A stretch of 39,327 nucleotides of DNA from Planctomycetaceae bacterium. GTDB lineage: Bacteria; Planctomycetota; Planctomycetia; Pirellulales; Pirellulaceae. Made by a program: the position numbers and the translations under genes. The stretch's first letter is position 1. The number at the start of each line of letters is the position of its first letter. Under the pieces are notes generated by a model. It was not told where the DNA came from and made no database searches. It worked only from the letters and a program-made list of their open reading frames with translations. The stretch is from positions 1 through 39,327 of the forward strand of contig JAHEJI010000029.1 of NCBI GenBank assembly GCA_024638965.1, read 5' to 3'. Below, piece by piece: positions 26,671 to 36,593 of the stretch.

Positions 26671-27387
26671 TTATCGACGGTTAAAGAATTTCCTGAGGAC
26701 GTCATCGGCCGCCGTTGTCGATGTTCCCTGGCTCATTTTGGGAACCGGGGGCAACTTACCTGGTTCCTTTTTTTTCTTCTTTTTGTCCTTTTTGGAATCG
26801 GAGCTCGACAGGCCAAGGTCCGTGCTGTCTAAATCAATCGTCGAATTATCAACGCCGTTGGTATTTTTTTCGAGCTTTTCACGGTCGATAGCAAGCGTAT
26901 CGGCGAGTTGCATCTGGATTGTCTCAGACGTGTTGATTTCTAATTTTTCTTCCGTATTGGGCTCGTCGTCGTCCACAAGCCAATCGGCAATGCTGTCTTC
27001 GATTGACGGTTGTTTTGCGGCGCCCGCTGATGCGGTTCGGGCGGCTGCCTCAACGACATCGTTGATTTTTGGTTTTTTGTTTCCAGGTTTGACGTGATCG
27101 ATGATCACTTCAAATTGGAGTCGACCTACGCGAAGAGAGTCGCCGACTTTTGCGATATGAGGTTTTGTAATTCGCTCACCGTTTACGAAAGTACCATTTC
27201 GGCTGTTCATATCTTCGATGAAAACTTTGCCATCGGCAATCTTGATTGCCGTGTGGTTGCGGCTGACCAAGTCACTTGTTGGTCGAAGGTGAGCTTCTTC
27301 TCCACGTCCTATGACGAATTCAGGAATTGCGACGGTGATTTCTCGACCATCGTTTTTGCCACCAACAACCTTCAATATTACCTGCAT
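26671..27387 (-). CDS. FHA-domain protein with long disordered tail
   Basis: 238 residues. The N-terminal forkhead-associated domain (about residues 5-98) has FVIGRGEEAHLRPTSDLVSRNH (contact loops with Gly-Arg, Ser-Arg-Asn-His) and MNSRNGTFVNGERI, so it binds phosphothreonine peptides. A long acidic then Lys-rich linker (110-220) follows, and a short C-terminal motif AADDVLRKFFNRR that looks like a separate binding helix. No kinase or phosphatase gene is adjacent. ATG at 27387, with purine-rich AGGAAGG about 15 bases upstream. Probably an adaptor in Ser/Thr-kinase signalling, which is plentiful in planctomycetes. Confidence 0.9.
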   Translation of the reverse strand: MQVILKVVGGKNDGREITVAIPEFVIGRGEEAHLRPTSDLVSRNHTAIKIADGKVFIEDMNSRNGTFVNGERITKPHIAKVGDSLRVGRLQFEVIIDHVKPGNKKPKINDVVEAAARTASAGAAKQPSIEDSIADWLVDDDEPNTEEKLEINTSETIQMQLADTLAIDREKLEKNTNGVDNSTIDLDSTDLGLSSSDSKKDKKKKKKEPGKLPPVPKMSQGTSTTAADDVLRKFFNRR

Positions 27388-27659
27388 TCCGTCAAATCCT
27401 TCCTCTGCACCAAGGAATTAATCTCCGCCAAATTGGCAATTGCGGCCTCCAACAAGGTTACCAATTGTACATTCGAACACATGTTTTAAAGCATTATTAT
27501 TATCTTCGGCCATCTTTCGATGTCAAATCCAATTTCCCTTAATCCCACCTTAAGGGGGCCAAGCCATGTGCAAATGACGTTGCGTAGAGCGATACGAGTA
27601 TCTTGAAATTTTGTCACATTGCAAGTCCCAGCAGAATTTTCAGCAAGATATTCACTTGA

Positions 27660-28424
27660 TCAACGCTTTTTCGTCCATTTTCGATTCCCAAATTGGGCAG
27701 ATTTTGCTTCATCACAAAGTCGTTTTTCTTCATCCGACAGTTTAGAGGGTTCAAGTCGAAAATCGAGTTTATCGGAAAACCGAATGGCCAGTTCCCGGCA
27801 AAATTCTTGCTGAGCGACCTCAAACTCGGTCACCTCGAGAATGCCAGGCAGCTCGGGGGCGCAATTCGATCGGGCCAACAGAATGCTTCCATGTTGAATG
27901 AGCGAGTTTTTCAAACGTCTTTGTGCGCTACCACCAATCTTATGCTCTCCCAAAATGATGTCGCCTGGAGTTCGGCGCTGAAAGCATAAAAAGGCCTTTG
28001 GGTGATCGGCGTCATCTTTCGATTCGAACTCACGAGATTTTTCTACGAGACGTGAATCGATTCCAAATCCAGCCAGAACAGCAATGATTTCCTGGTGAAC
28101 CAGTTTGTAAAGCTCACAGTTTCTTGTGGACCAACGACTAACACTTGGAATACACAGACTGTAGGTAATTTCACGATCATGGACGATAGCCCCACCACCG
28201 GAGGCCCTGCGAACGACAGCGCACTTCAAACTCGGTTCGTGACGTTTTCGATCGTCGTAGGATTGAAAATATCCCAACGACAACGTCGGAGTCGACCACG
28301 AATAAAACCGAAGCGTCGAGTCACCCGATTGGTCGGCCGAAATCAACAACGCATGATCGACCGCCATGTTCCATGATCCAGATCCGGGTTGATCGATAAT
28401 GAGCCGAGCCGTTGCCTTCGTCAT
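27660..28424 (-). CDS. Octanoyl/lipoyl transferase family protein (LipM-like)
   Basis: 254 residues of the lipoate/biotin-ligase fold. [12 protein letters not shown] (72-83) is the family signature and [10 protein letters not shown] (161-170) contains the conserved Lys162. Cys147 in AFLCFQRR is at the position of the catalytic cysteine of Bacillus LipM-type octanoyltransferases, and [10 protein letters not shown] is typical of that branch; true lipoate ligases lack this cysteine. Thus it probably moves octanoyl groups from acyl carrier protein to GcvH, an early step in making lipoate, rather than activating free lipoate with ATP. The ATG (28424) overlaps the gcvP stop (ATGA). It is the last gene of the gcvT-H-P operon. 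A lipoate ligase role remains possible. Confidence 0.85.
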   Translation of the reverse strand: MTKATARLIIDQPGSGSWNMAVDHALLISADQSGDSTLRFYSWSTPTLSLGYFQSYDDRKRHEPSLKCAVVRRASGGGAIVHDREITYSLCIPSVSRWSTRNCELYKLVHQEIIAVLAGFGIDSRLVEKSREFESKDDADHPKAFLCFQRRTPGDIILGEHKIGGSAQRRLKNSLIQHGSILLARSNCAPELPGILEVTEFEVAQQEFCRELAIRFSDKLDFRLEPSKLSDEEKRLCDEAKSAQFGNRKWTKKR

Positions 28425-31324
28425 TCTTCGTCTTCATAGGCCGATAGCGGTGGACACGAACAAACGAAGTTTCGATCACCATATACGTCGTCGATTCTAT
28501 TCACCATCGGCCAGAATTTCGCTTGCCGCGTTTGAGGTGTTGGCTGCACAGCCGCGCGGCGGTCATAAGGTCGATTCCATTCGGCGTCGGTCACGTCGTC
28601 AATCGTGTGCGGTGCTTGATGGGGGAGACATTCTTCGGCAGTCACTTCGCCTCGTTCGACAGCTCGAATTTCTTCGCGGATTTGCAGTAGCGCGTCACAG
28701 AATCGATCGAGCTCGACTTTGGATTCGCTTTCGGTCGGCTCGATCATGATGGTTCCGGCTACCGGCCATGACATCGTCGGTGCGTGGAAGCCATAATCCA
28801 TCAGACGCTTAGCAATATCGACCTCCGTAACGCCGCTTGCCTTTTTTATCGGACGCACGTCGACAATACACTCGTGCGCGACACGGCCGTTGCGGCCCTG
28901 GTAGAGCACATCGTAATTTCCTTCAAGACATTTTGCGATGTAGTTGGCATTCAAAATTGCGACCTGTGTCGCTTTCTTAAGGCCGCTTCCACCCATCATG
29001 TAAATGTACGCCCAGGAGATCGGAAGAATTGAAGAACTGCCAAATGGAGCGGCCGCGACTGCGCCATTGTTTTCACTGCCTAAGCCGCTGATTGGACAGA
29101 CAACGTGGTTCGGAAGGAACGGGGCAAGGTGTTTCATGACGCCAATTGGACCCATCCCGGGGCCACCGCCACCGTGTGGAATACAGAATGTCTTGTGAAG
29201 ATTCAAGTGCGATACGTCTGAACCAATGGAGCCAGGCGTGGCAATCCCCACGAGCGCATTCATGTTGGCTCCGTCCATGTAGACTTGCCCCCCGTGCGAA
29301 TGGACGATGTCGCACGCTTCGCGAACCGTTTCTTCGAATACTCCATGCGTACTCGGGTAGGTGATCATCAAGCTCGAAAGTTTATCACTATGCTGTTCGG
29401 ATTTTTCATTGAGATCAGCCAAGTCGATATTGCCGTTTTCATCGGTCTTAATGACGACGACTTTCAAGCCCATCATGCTGGCGCTGGCGGGGTTGGTGCC
29501 GTGTGCAGAACTTGGAATCAGGCAGACATCTCGATCTGCCTGTCCCAGGCTTTCGTGGTAGCGGCGAATCGCCAGGAGTCCAGCGTATTCACCTTGGGCT
29601 CCTGAATTCGGTTGCATTGAAATCGCATCGTAACCGGATAGCTCGACCAACCATTTTGCAAGTTCGTCAATCATCTCAAGGTAGCCCACCGATTGCTCAC
29701 TGGGAGCGAATGGGTGTAGCCCACCGAATTCGGGCCACGTTACCGGCAACATTTCTGTCGTTGCATTGAGCTTCATCGTGCATGAACCAAGTGGAATCAT
29801 TCCGTGAGTCAACGAGAAGTCTTTGTTTTCGAGTCGCTTCAGATAGCGAAGCATTTCCGTTTCCGAGTGGTAACTATTGAACACAGGATGTGTCAGAAAC
29901 GGAGTGTCGCGTTGAATCGAATCCGGAATCGATGACTCATTTTCGAATTCGATGGCATCGACTTTCACTTCCTGACCCAAAACCACCTGCAGCAGTTGAG
30001 CAACGTCGCAGAGAGTCGTTTTTTCATCCAGACTGATGCCAAGACGATGATCATCAACCAGACGCAAATTGACTTTTGCCTCGTTTGCACGATCGAGGAT
30101 TGCCTGGCGATTGTCGACCCGTATCGTCACCGTGTCAAAAAAATGTTCGTGATCCAGGCCAATTCCGTGTTGCGCAAGTCCATCTGCCAGAACTTGCGTC
30201 AACAAGTGAACTCGTTGGGCGATTGTCTTAATTCCGTCCGGGCCGTGATAGACGGCATAAAACGCAGCCATATTGGCCAGCAATGCCTGAGCCGTACAGA
30301 TGTTGGAAGTTGCTTTGTCTCGACGAATATGTTGTTCACGGGTTTGCATTGCCATTCGCAACGCGACTTTGCCACGCCGATCCCTGGAAACACCAATAAT
30401 TCGACCGGGAGCTGAACGCTTGTAGGAATCACGCGTCGCAAAAAAAGCAGCATGAGGACCGCCGAAACCCATCGGCACGCCGAACCGTTGAGCTGATCCC
30501 AAGACGATGTCAGCGCCCATTTCTCCTGGCGGTTTCAACACCGCAAGACTCAACAAGTCCGTGGCGACAGCGACGAGGGCTTTTTGGTCATGGGCTGCCA
30601 GAATTGCCGAGCTGAGGTCCCGTACCTCGCCCGTCGTTCCCGGGTATTGAAGCAATGCCCCAAAGAACTCGTTGTCTGCGATTTTCTCAATCGGACTGAC
30701 AAGAATCTCAAAACCAAAATACCTGGCTCGAGTCGCGACTACGTCGATGGTTTGCGGGTGCACCGTCTCGTCAACAAAGAACAAATTGCTAGGCTGCTTT
30801 CCCGCCCGCTTGCATAAAGCCATCGCTTCGGCTGCAGCTGTCGCTTCGTCCAAAAGAGAAGCGTTCGCCATCTCCATGCCGGTTAGATCCATAACCATTT
30901 GCTGAAAGTTGAGCAGCGATTCCAATCGTCCTTGAGAGATCTCAGCTTGATACGGCGTGTAGGCTGTGTACCAACCGGGATTCTCCAATACGTTTCGCTG
31001 AATGACTTGCGGCACATGCGTGTCGTAATATCCCATCCCGATATATGATTTATACACACGGTTTCGTGATGCGAAATCTTTCAGCTTGTCGATCGTCCGA
31101 TGCTCGGAAACGGGCGCGGGAAGATCGAGTTCACGGTCGAGCAAGATACTCGCTGGCACCGTCGACTCAATCAACTCGTCGAGCGAACTGACCCCCAGAA
31201 ATTCCAGCATCTCAACGATCTCGGACTCGCTCGGGCCGAGATGCCGATGAATGAAACGGTCTTCCTGTTCGAGCTGTTTCAATGAGGGACGGGCTTCTAT
31301 TTGTTTCGTTGTCATGGAGCTCAT
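28421..31324 (-). CDS. gcvP: Glycine dehydrogenase (decarboxylating), P-protein
   Basis: PLP enzyme of the glycine cleavage system: decarboxylates glycine and passes the aminomethyl group to lipoyl-GcvH. One 967-residue chain, i.e. the fused P1+P2 form found in E. coli. The PLP lysine is about Lys711 in [32 protein letters not shown] near the start is typical. The ATG at 31324 overlaps the gcvH stop by one base (TAATG), which I prefer to an in-frame GTG at 31339 inside gcvH. It overlaps the next gene by four bases. Confidence 0.97.
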   Translation of the reverse strand: MSSMTTKQIEARPSLKQLEQEDRFIHRHLGPSESEIVEMLEFLGVSSLDELIESTVPASILLDRELDLPAPVSEHRTIDKLKDFASRNRVYKSYIGMGYYDTHVPQVIQRNVLENPGWYTAYTPYQAEISQGRLESLLNFQQMVMDLTGMEMANASLLDEATAAAEAMALCKRAGKQPSNLFFVDETVHPQTIDVVATRARYFGFEILVSPIEKIADNEFFGALLQYPGTTGEVRDLSSAILAAHDQKALVAVATDLLSLAVLKPPGEMGADIVLGSAQRFGVPMGFGGPHAAFFATRDSYKRSAPGRIIGVSRDRRGKVALRMAMQTREQHIRRDKATSNICTAQALLANMAAFYAVYHGPDGIKTIAQRVHLLTQVLADGLAQHGIGLDHEHFFDTVTIRVDNRQAILDRANEAKVNLRLVDDHRLGISLDEKTTLCDVAQLLQVVLGQEVKVDAIEFENESSIPDSIQRDTPFLTHPVFNSYHSETEMLRYLKRLENKDFSLTHGMIPLGSCTMKLNATTEMLPVTWPEFGGLHPFAPSEQSVGYLEMIDELAKWLVELSGYDAISMQPNSGAQGEYAGLLAIRRYHESLGQADRDVCLIPSSAHGTNPASASMMGLKVVVIKTDENGNIDLADLNEKSEQHSDKLSSLMITYPSTHGVFEETVREACDIVHSHGGQVYMDGANMNALVGIATPGSIGSDVSHLNLHKTFCIPHGGGGPGMGPIGVMKHLAPFLPNHVVCPISGLGSENNGAVAAAPFGSSSILPISWAYIYMMGGSGLKKATQVAILNANYIAKCLEGNYDVLYQGRNGRVAHECIVDVRPIKKASGVTEVDIAKRLMDYGFHAPTMSWPVAGTIMIEPTESESKVELDRFCDALLQIREEIRAVERGEVTAEECLPHQAPHTIDDVTDAEWNRPYDRRAAVQPTPQTRQAKFWPMVNRIDDVYGDRNFVCSCPPLSAYEDEE

Positions 31325-31716
31325 TAGCCTTCTTCGCACATTTTCTCGTATGCCGCGTGATCATGCAAATTTTCCAGTGCAGTTTCGCTGGCAAGTTTCA
31401 CTTTGAGGATCCAGCCCTCGCCATAAGGATCTGTGCCAAGAACTTCAAGATTGTCCGGAAGACTCGTGTTCACTTCGATGATTTCGCCATCAACAGGGCT
31501 GTAAAGATCACTTGTCGCTTTGACCGATTCGACTTCACCAAACGATTGAGCGGCAGAAACCGCCGTACCAACTTCCGGTAGTTCCATGTAAACAAGATCG
31601 GTCAAGGCTTCGACCGCGTGCGCCGATATGCCGATCGTCGCAATCTTGTCTCCGCCCTGATTGGCGACATGCGCCCACTCATGTGTTTCAGCGAAAAGTA
31701 GTTCTTCAGGACTCAC
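31324..31716 (-). CDS. gcvH: Glycine cleavage system H protein
   Basis: Small lipoyl carrier of 130 residues. The lipoyl-lysine is Lys66 in [22 protein letters not shown] (9-16) is the family's start. I choose GTG at 31716, preceded by GGAG with seven-base spacing, because it makes the protein begin [14 protein letters not shown] as in known H proteins; the longer open frame to 31797 adds only unlike sequence that overlaps the palindrome cluster. It shares one base with gcvP, so coupling is likely. Confidence 0.95.
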   Translation of the reverse strand: MSPEELLFAETHEWAHVANQGGDKIATIGISAHAVEALTDLVYMELPEVGTAVSAAQSFGEVESVKATSDLYSPVDGEIIEVNTSLPDNLEVLGTDPYGEGWILKVKLASETALENLHDHAAYEKMCEEG

Positions 31717-31749
31717 AGGTTTTCTCCAAAAGTGTAAAAAGGTGTTTAA

Positions 31750-31832
31750 CTGAAGTCGTGAGACTTCAGAGCCAGGTTTATATAATCTGAATTTCACGAT
31801 TCCAGCTTCGACTGATTTTCAATCCAGCTACG
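31750..31832. repeat. Cluster of three GTGA-loop palindromic repeats
   Basis: Between the gcvT stop and gcvH start lie three related units: CTGAAGTC-GTGA-GACTTCAG (31750-31769, perfect eight-base stem), CTGAATTTCACGATTCCAGC (31787-31806, extending to 31810) and CTGATTTTCAATCCAGCTACG (31812-31832). The last two read as CGAAGCTGGAATCGTGAAATTCAG-like copies on the minus strand and match the copy at 2305-2329. They are transcribed within the gcv operon mRNA and could form hairpins in it, affecting mRNA decay or gcvH expression. Confidence 0.6.
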
Positions 31833-31852
31833 GCTGAATCCCCACAAATCCA

Positions 31853-32968
31853 TTAGCGCCGATAAAACGGTAGCTCCACGACTCGTCCTGAATGCGACTT
31901 GCCCCGAATATCAATGAGCAATTGCGTACCAGGAGTTGAAAACTCGCGTTTGACGTAGCCCATCGAAATTGATTTTTCAAGCGTGGGTGCATACGTGCCG
32001 CTCGTGACGACGCCGACCTTTTCGTCGCCGCTGAAGATCTCACAGTTTTCCCTGGCAGCTCGACGGCCCTCCAATTCAAGGCCAATCCGGATCGGAAGAG
32101 TCTTGTCTTGGCGAGCGGCCAAAATGGCCGCACGACCCACGAATTCGCGATCCTTCATTTGGATCGCAAACTTCAAATCGCATTGTGCCGGATTTATGTC
32201 CTCATTGAGTTCGTGGCCGTACAGCGGCATCGCCGCTTCCAGTCGTAGCGTATCCCGGGCAGCCAAACCGGTCGCTCCGCCGCCAATTTTTTCCGCCCTG
32301 GCAAAGACTTCGCGCCAGATTTTTTCAGCGACTTCCCCGTCGACAATTAACTCGCAACCGTCTTCGCCGGTATAGCCCGTACGGCTGACGACGGCTTCTT
32401 CGCCACAAACTCTCGTCGTGATACCGGTGTAATAGGTAAGTGAATCGGGATCGACTTCACAGATTTCTTGGACAGCAGCGTTAGCTTTCGGGCCTTGAAC
32501 AGCAATCATGGCCGTTTCCGTCGTACGATCGTGCAGCTTGATATCGCTGCCAGACGGGATTCTTGAATTGATCCAGTTAACGATCTTGGCCCGGTTACTC
32601 GCGTTTACCACCATCATGTGGTACCGAGTCCCATCCATTGTCGGCAAGTGGTAAACGAGGACGTCGTCCAGAATTCCACCGTTTTCATTCGTCATCAACG
32701 AGTATCGAATTCGGCCGCAATCGACTCCCGCGACGCGACGAGTCGTCAACGTATCAAGGAACTTGTCGATGTCAGTTCCCGCAAAGAACAAACGACCCAT
32801 GTGAGAGACATCGAACATGCCAACCGCTTTTCGCGTCTGATGATGTTCGTCGATGATGCTGGAATATTGAACTGGCATCGACCAATCAGCAAAGTCCACC
32901 ATCCGGCCATTGTGTTGAACGTGCCAGGCATGCAAAGGCGTTTGCAGAAGTTGATCTACAGAACTCAC
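31853..32968 (-). CDS. gcvT: Aminomethyltransferase (T-protein)
   Basis: Takes the aminomethyl group from GcvH, releases ammonia and gives 5,10-methylene-tetrahydrofolate. The folate-binding aspartate is Asp101 in NGGILDDVLVYHL, the same number as in E. coli GcvT. DVSHMGR (53-59) and SRTGYTGEDGCEL are family signatures. 371 residues is normal. GTG start at 32968, with AAGGGA just upstream; no ATG is near. First gene of gcvT-gcvH-gcvP-LipM-like, transcribed away from the queuosine-precursor transporter. I looked for a glycine riboswitch in the 226-base upstream gap and did not recognise one. Confidence 0.96.
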   Translation of the reverse strand: MSSVDQLLQTPLHAWHVQHNGRMVDFADWSMPVQYSSIIDEHHQTRKAVGMFDVSHMGRLFFAGTDIDKFLDTLTTRRVAGVDCGRIRYSLMTNENGGILDDVLVYHLPTMDGTRYHMMVVNASNRAKIVNWINSRIPSGSDIKLHDRTTETAMIAVQGPKANAAVQEICEVDPDSLTYYTGITTRVCGEEAVVSRTGYTGEDGCELIVDGEVAEKIWREVFARAEKIGGGATGLAARDTLRLEAAMPLYGHELNEDINPAQCDLKFAIQMKDREFVGRAAILAARQDKTLPIRIGLELEGRRAARENCEIFSGDEKVGVVTSGTYAPTLEKSISMGYVKREFSTPGTQLLIDIRGKSHSGRVVELPFYRR

Positions 32969-33194
32969 GGGATTCCCTTAAATTGTCAAACCGCACGGGA
33001 CATGGTTCGCGAAAGTGCGACCTGCGTCGCCTCGGGCGGGCGAATGGTGAACATGGAATGTAAAAGAGCAGACCGTATTCTATCCAATCGCATTGACGAT
33101 TCCAGTGCCTTTACGTTTTTGTACGGGCTTCTTGAATGTCGTTGCAATGTAACCGATAGTAGCGGAAAGTTTCACGCTCTTTGACGGATTCTTC

Positions 33195-34061
33195 GTGTAC
33201 AAACTCAAAGACCTTCCACTGCACCCGATCGAGGCGTCCCATCTTCACGCACGTCGCGAACGCGTATTTCTGCTGATGGCTGGATTGTTCCTCGGTTCGT
33301 TGACGATGTTGAATATCCTTGGCATCAGCCGGTTTATCGTGCTTTTCAGCGTCGACGCCACTGAGACGGGACGTGCCTGGCATTGGGGAGAGTGGGCAAA
33401 GACTACGACTGGCTGGAGTTTTGCGCTGGCGGTTGGTGTGCTCCCCTACCCCGTTACATTTCTTTGTACCGACTTGATCAGCGAGTTTTACGGGCGACGG
33501 CGCGCCGGTTGGGTTGTGACGGTCGGGTTGTTCTTGAATGTTTGGGTGGTGTTTATCCTGTGGCTGGGTGGTGTGATGCCTCAGGTGCCGGCGATGGACC
33601 CAACCACGGGGCTTCCGCCGGTGGAAAGCCTATCTGTCGTCGACGGAATGGTACAGGACCCGAACAGTTTTGCCTTTTATCAAATACGGGCTTTGACTTT
33701 CGGCGCCGTTGTCGCTTCGATGTTCGCCTATTTGGCGGCCCAGTTTTGTGACGTTTACTTGTTTCACTTTTGGAAGAAGCTGACAGATGGCAAGCATCTT
33801 TGGTTGCGGAATAATGGATCTACTTTGGTAAGTCAAGCCGTCGATACAGTAGCTGTAATCCTGATTACTCATTTTTATGCTCACGCTCTGCCAATTCCTG
33901 CCGGGTTGCCAGCGAGCGAAGTTTGGCAAAAGCTGTTAATGTTCATCGTAACTGGATACGTTTTCAAATTGATCGTCGCGTTGTTGGACACGATTCCGTT
34001 TTACATCCTCGTGTCATACTTGAAAGGCTACCTGGAATTCGATCCGATTGCCGAACGTTGA
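33195..34061 (+). CDS. yhhQ: Queuosine precursor transporter, VUT/YhhQ family
   Basis: Integral membrane protein, probably importing preQ0/preQ1 for the modified tRNA base queuosine. LCTDLISEFYGRRRA (about 90-104) and NNGSTLVSQAVDT (206-218) are the family hallmarks. About six transmembrane helices are seen. At 288 residues it is longer than E. coli YhhQ (about 220), with a hydrophilic insert between helices 3 and 4 (about 125-160). Start GTG at 33195, followed at once by a soluble leader. It is divergent from gcvT and convergent with the S9 peptidase. Confidence 0.9.
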   Translation: MYKLKDLPLHPIEASHLHARRERVFLLMAGLFLGSLTMLNILGISRFIVLFSVDATETGRAWHWGEWAKTTTGWSFALAVGVLPYPVTFLCTDLISEFYGRRRAGWVVTVGLFLNVWVVFILWLGGVMPQVPAMDPTTGLPPVESLSVVDGMVQDPNSFAFYQIRALTFGAVVASMFAYLAAQFCDVYLFHFWKKLTDGKHLWLRNNGSTLVSQAVDTVAVILITHFYAHALPIPAGLPASEVWQKLLMFIVTGYVFKLIVALLDTIPFYILVSYLKGYLEFDPIAER

Positions 34062-34161
34062 TGACTCCCGGTCTTGCGTGATCGTGGCCCATTGCCAGGA
34101 GTTGACTTTTAACCGCGCTGAGCGAAGCGGTTCGCACTGCTACCTTTACAGCCCGCTTGGC

Positions 34162-36240
34162 TTATTCTTCCCGGTGGCTGTCAAACCACTTCAAAATATA
34201 GGCGACCTTCGCCATCAACCTGCTGGGGCGAGAAGCGATGCCATGCGATGCACCCGGAATGCGCACCATCACCGTTTCGACTTTTTGCAGCTTTAATGCC
34301 TGGTAGTACTGCTCAGTCTCAGAAATCGGGGTCCGGTAATCGGCCGTGCCTGTCAGCAACATCGTTGGTGTTTTTACGTTTCCAACCAATGAAATGGGCG
34401 AGCGTTTCATGTACTCTTCGGGATGGTCCCATGGTAGTCCTGGGAACCAGTACTTATAGAAATAGTTGTACATGTCGGCGGTCAACGCGAAGCTGTACCA
34501 GTTAATGACAGGTTTGGCGACCACTGCCGCTCGAAATCGATCGGTCTTGCCGATGATCCAGGCCGTCAAAACGCCTCCACCGCTACCTCCGGTGACGTAC
34601 AGATTTTTTTGATCGACATAGCCTTTCGCGATCACTTCGTCGACACCCGACATTAAATCTTCATAATCGTTTCCGGGGTAATTGTGATGAATGAAGTTCG
34701 CGAATTTTTGACCGTAACTCGTGCTTCCCCGAGGGTTCATATACAGAACGACATATCCATGAGCAGCAAATAATTGCAGTTCGGCTGAAAATCGCGAGCC
34801 ATAATTCGCAAACGGGCCGCCATGAATTTCAAGAATCAAAGGATACTTTTTGGCGGGATCGAAGTTGGGCGGTCGGATGATCCAGCCTTGAAGAGGTTCG
34901 CCGTCATGAGAAGACTTAAAATTGATCTCTTCAACTTCCCCTAGTTTTTTGAACGCAAAAAGGTCCTTATTAAGTTGCGTTAACCGTTTTGGAGACTCAC
35001 CTGCAACCGTGGTACGTGCCAGATCAGCCGGATAATAAGGGCTGGTAAGCGTAAATGAGACGACGCCGTTCTTCGATAGGCTATAACCTCCGCCGCCGTA
35101 GGGCCGTCCCAGGCTTGCACCGCCAACCCGATTGGCAAATGAACTCGTTTGGCCAGAAGAATCGAAAACGGCCAATTTCGTGTCACCATGATCGTCGTAT
35201 TGAAACACGATTTGTCCTGAGGCCGTCCAGTTGATCGAGCCGATATTGCGATCCAAATTACCGATCAGTTCTCGGACGTTCGATCCGTCGCGGTTCATCG
35301 CGTAAAGTTTGTTGGCTTGAAATCCCAAATATTTGTCGTCGTAACCGAGGAAAGCAATCGTGTTGCCATCTTCAGAAATCGCTGGCCCCCGATCCGGTCC
35401 CAGACGGTCGGTGAGCTGCTTTATTGTTCGAGTGGCCAAGGAAACTTCGTAAATCTCGCTATTGGCAGGTTGATAGTCGTGATCGGGATGTCGGTTGGCA
35501 GAAAAGATCAGCGTCTGATCGTCATCGGCCCAACAAATCGGACCACTGTGATTAAACTCGCCACTCGTGATCTGACGCGGTGTGCCGCCCGAAGAACTGA
35601 CGACGAAGATCTGGGAGAATCCACGAGGCAAGAAGCCGCGGCCATCAGCGCGATACCTGACTCGGTCAATCACCTCAGGGGCATCCGCCCATTTCGCACC
35701 CTTCGGAGCCGCAGGCAAGGCAACCATTGGATTCTTTTTTTGCGGGACGCGCATGGTAAACGCAATCCACTCGCCATTCTTCGACCAGGTAATGCTTGAA
35801 GGAGATTCGGTAACGCGGGTCAAACTTGTTTGCCGTTTTGAATCCAACCAGTAACAGTGAATCTGATTGGAACCGTTTCGATTAGTAACAAATGCCAGAC
35901 GTTTTCCATCGAGCGACCAACGCGGTGAAGAAAAATTCGCCGAACCCGATAATAGTGGCAAGTGATTCTCGTTCTCGTCGATTTGCCAAATACTCGTCAC
36001 TCGCTGATCGGTCATCTTGTCAAACTGGTTGCGCTGATAAACGATTTGACGTCCATCAGGAGAAATTTGAGGGTCGGTGACCAGTTCGAACTCAAAGACA
36101 TCCATCAACTTTAGCGTATTGTCGTCGAATTTATCGGGTTCGTTCGGAAGGTCCTGACCGACGACAAGCTGAGTCGCCAAAATCAGACCAACGGCGTAAC
36201 TGACAAAAACAAGCTTTCTTAGGTGTGACGATCCAGGCAT
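34162..36240 (-). CDS. Secreted prolyl-oligopeptidase family (S9) peptidase
   Basis: 692 residues. Residues 1-28 form a signal peptide (LVFVSYAVGLILATQLVVG, cleavage near VGQ). Residues about 45-400 form a beta-propeller with repeated DGRQIVYQR / DGKRLAFVTNRNG-type blades (WD40-like/TolB-like). The C-terminal alpha/beta hydrolase has Ser553 in GGSGGGVL, Asp634 in GTADYRTP and His666 in GASHGI, the S9 triad. It cleaves short peptides outside the cytoplasm, as in dipeptidyl or acylaminoacyl peptidases. ATG at 36240; the promoter must lie in the 36241-36593 gap. Confidence 0.95.
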   Translation of the reverse strand: MPGSSHLRKLVFVSYAVGLILATQLVVGQDLPNEPDKFDDNTLKLMDVFEFELVTDPQISPDGRQIVYQRNQFDKMTDQRVTSIWQIDENENHLPLLSGSANFSSPRWSLDGKRLAFVTNRNGSNQIHCYWLDSKRQTSLTRVTESPSSITWSKNGEWIAFTMRVPQKKNPMVALPAAPKGAKWADAPEVIDRVRYRADGRGFLPRGFSQIFVVSSSGGTPRQITSGEFNHSGPICWADDDQTLIFSANRHPDHDYQPANSEIYEVSLATRTIKQLTDRLGPDRGPAISEDGNTIAFLGYDDKYLGFQANKLYAMNRDGSNVRELIGNLDRNIGSINWTASGQIVFQYDDHGDTKLAVFDSSGQTSSFANRVGGASLGRPYGGGGYSLSKNGVVSFTLTSPYYPADLARTTVAGESPKRLTQLNKDLFAFKKLGEVEEINFKSSHDGEPLQGWIIRPPNFDPAKKYPLILEIHGGPFANYGSRFSAELQLFAAHGYVVLYMNPRGSTSYGQKFANFIHHNYPGNDYEDLMSGVDEVIAKGYVDQKNLYVTGGSGGGVLTAWIIGKTDRFRAAVVAKPVINWYSFALTADMYNYFYKYWFPGLPWDHPEEYMKRSPISLVGNVKTPTMLLTGTADYRTPISETEQYYQALKLQKVETVMVRIPGASHGIASRPSRLMAKVAYILKWFDSHREE

Positions 36241-36593
36241 TCGTAGTCTCAGCGTTCAAGTATTCAAATTTTTCACTCGAACAGTTTAGTTGACGACACT
36301 TTGAATGGCTGCGCATCTCGAGCGAGAATTTTTTCTTCTCCGCATCGAAAACAAATGGCTTGCATGTTGCGTCATCCTCTCGCGCAAATGAATATCGGTA
36401 CTATTTTAGTTGCCCAAGGAGGATTTGGCAGTTTCTTTGGTTGATATCTGAAAGCGCGTGAAACCCGTAGTTTCATATTGGAATTGTTGCCGACGTAGGT
36501 GGTAGACCTGTCGATCGGGGTGCGGATTGCCGTAAAAATGAGATACAATTTCAGTTAGATGACCAAAACCACTTGCCGGAAATTTCCGAGCCC
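36241..36593. other. Divergent intergenic region
   Basis: About 350 bases between the divergent S9 peptidase and deaminase genes, so it must hold two promoters; none can be fixed confidently. TACAAT (near 36544-36549) is a possible -10 element for the deaminase. A 28-codon frame (36305-36391, plus) lacks a ribosome-binding site and I do not call it. Confidence 0.35.

Noticed and set aside
32969-33194. Possible glycine riboswitch upstream of gcvT
   Set aside because: I read the 226-base gap on the minus strand and did not find the conserved glycine-aptamer core arrangement. A covariance-model search would settle it.
36305-36391. 28-residue open frame between the S9 peptidase and the deaminase
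   Set aside because: No ribosome-binding site and no support beyond an open frame.
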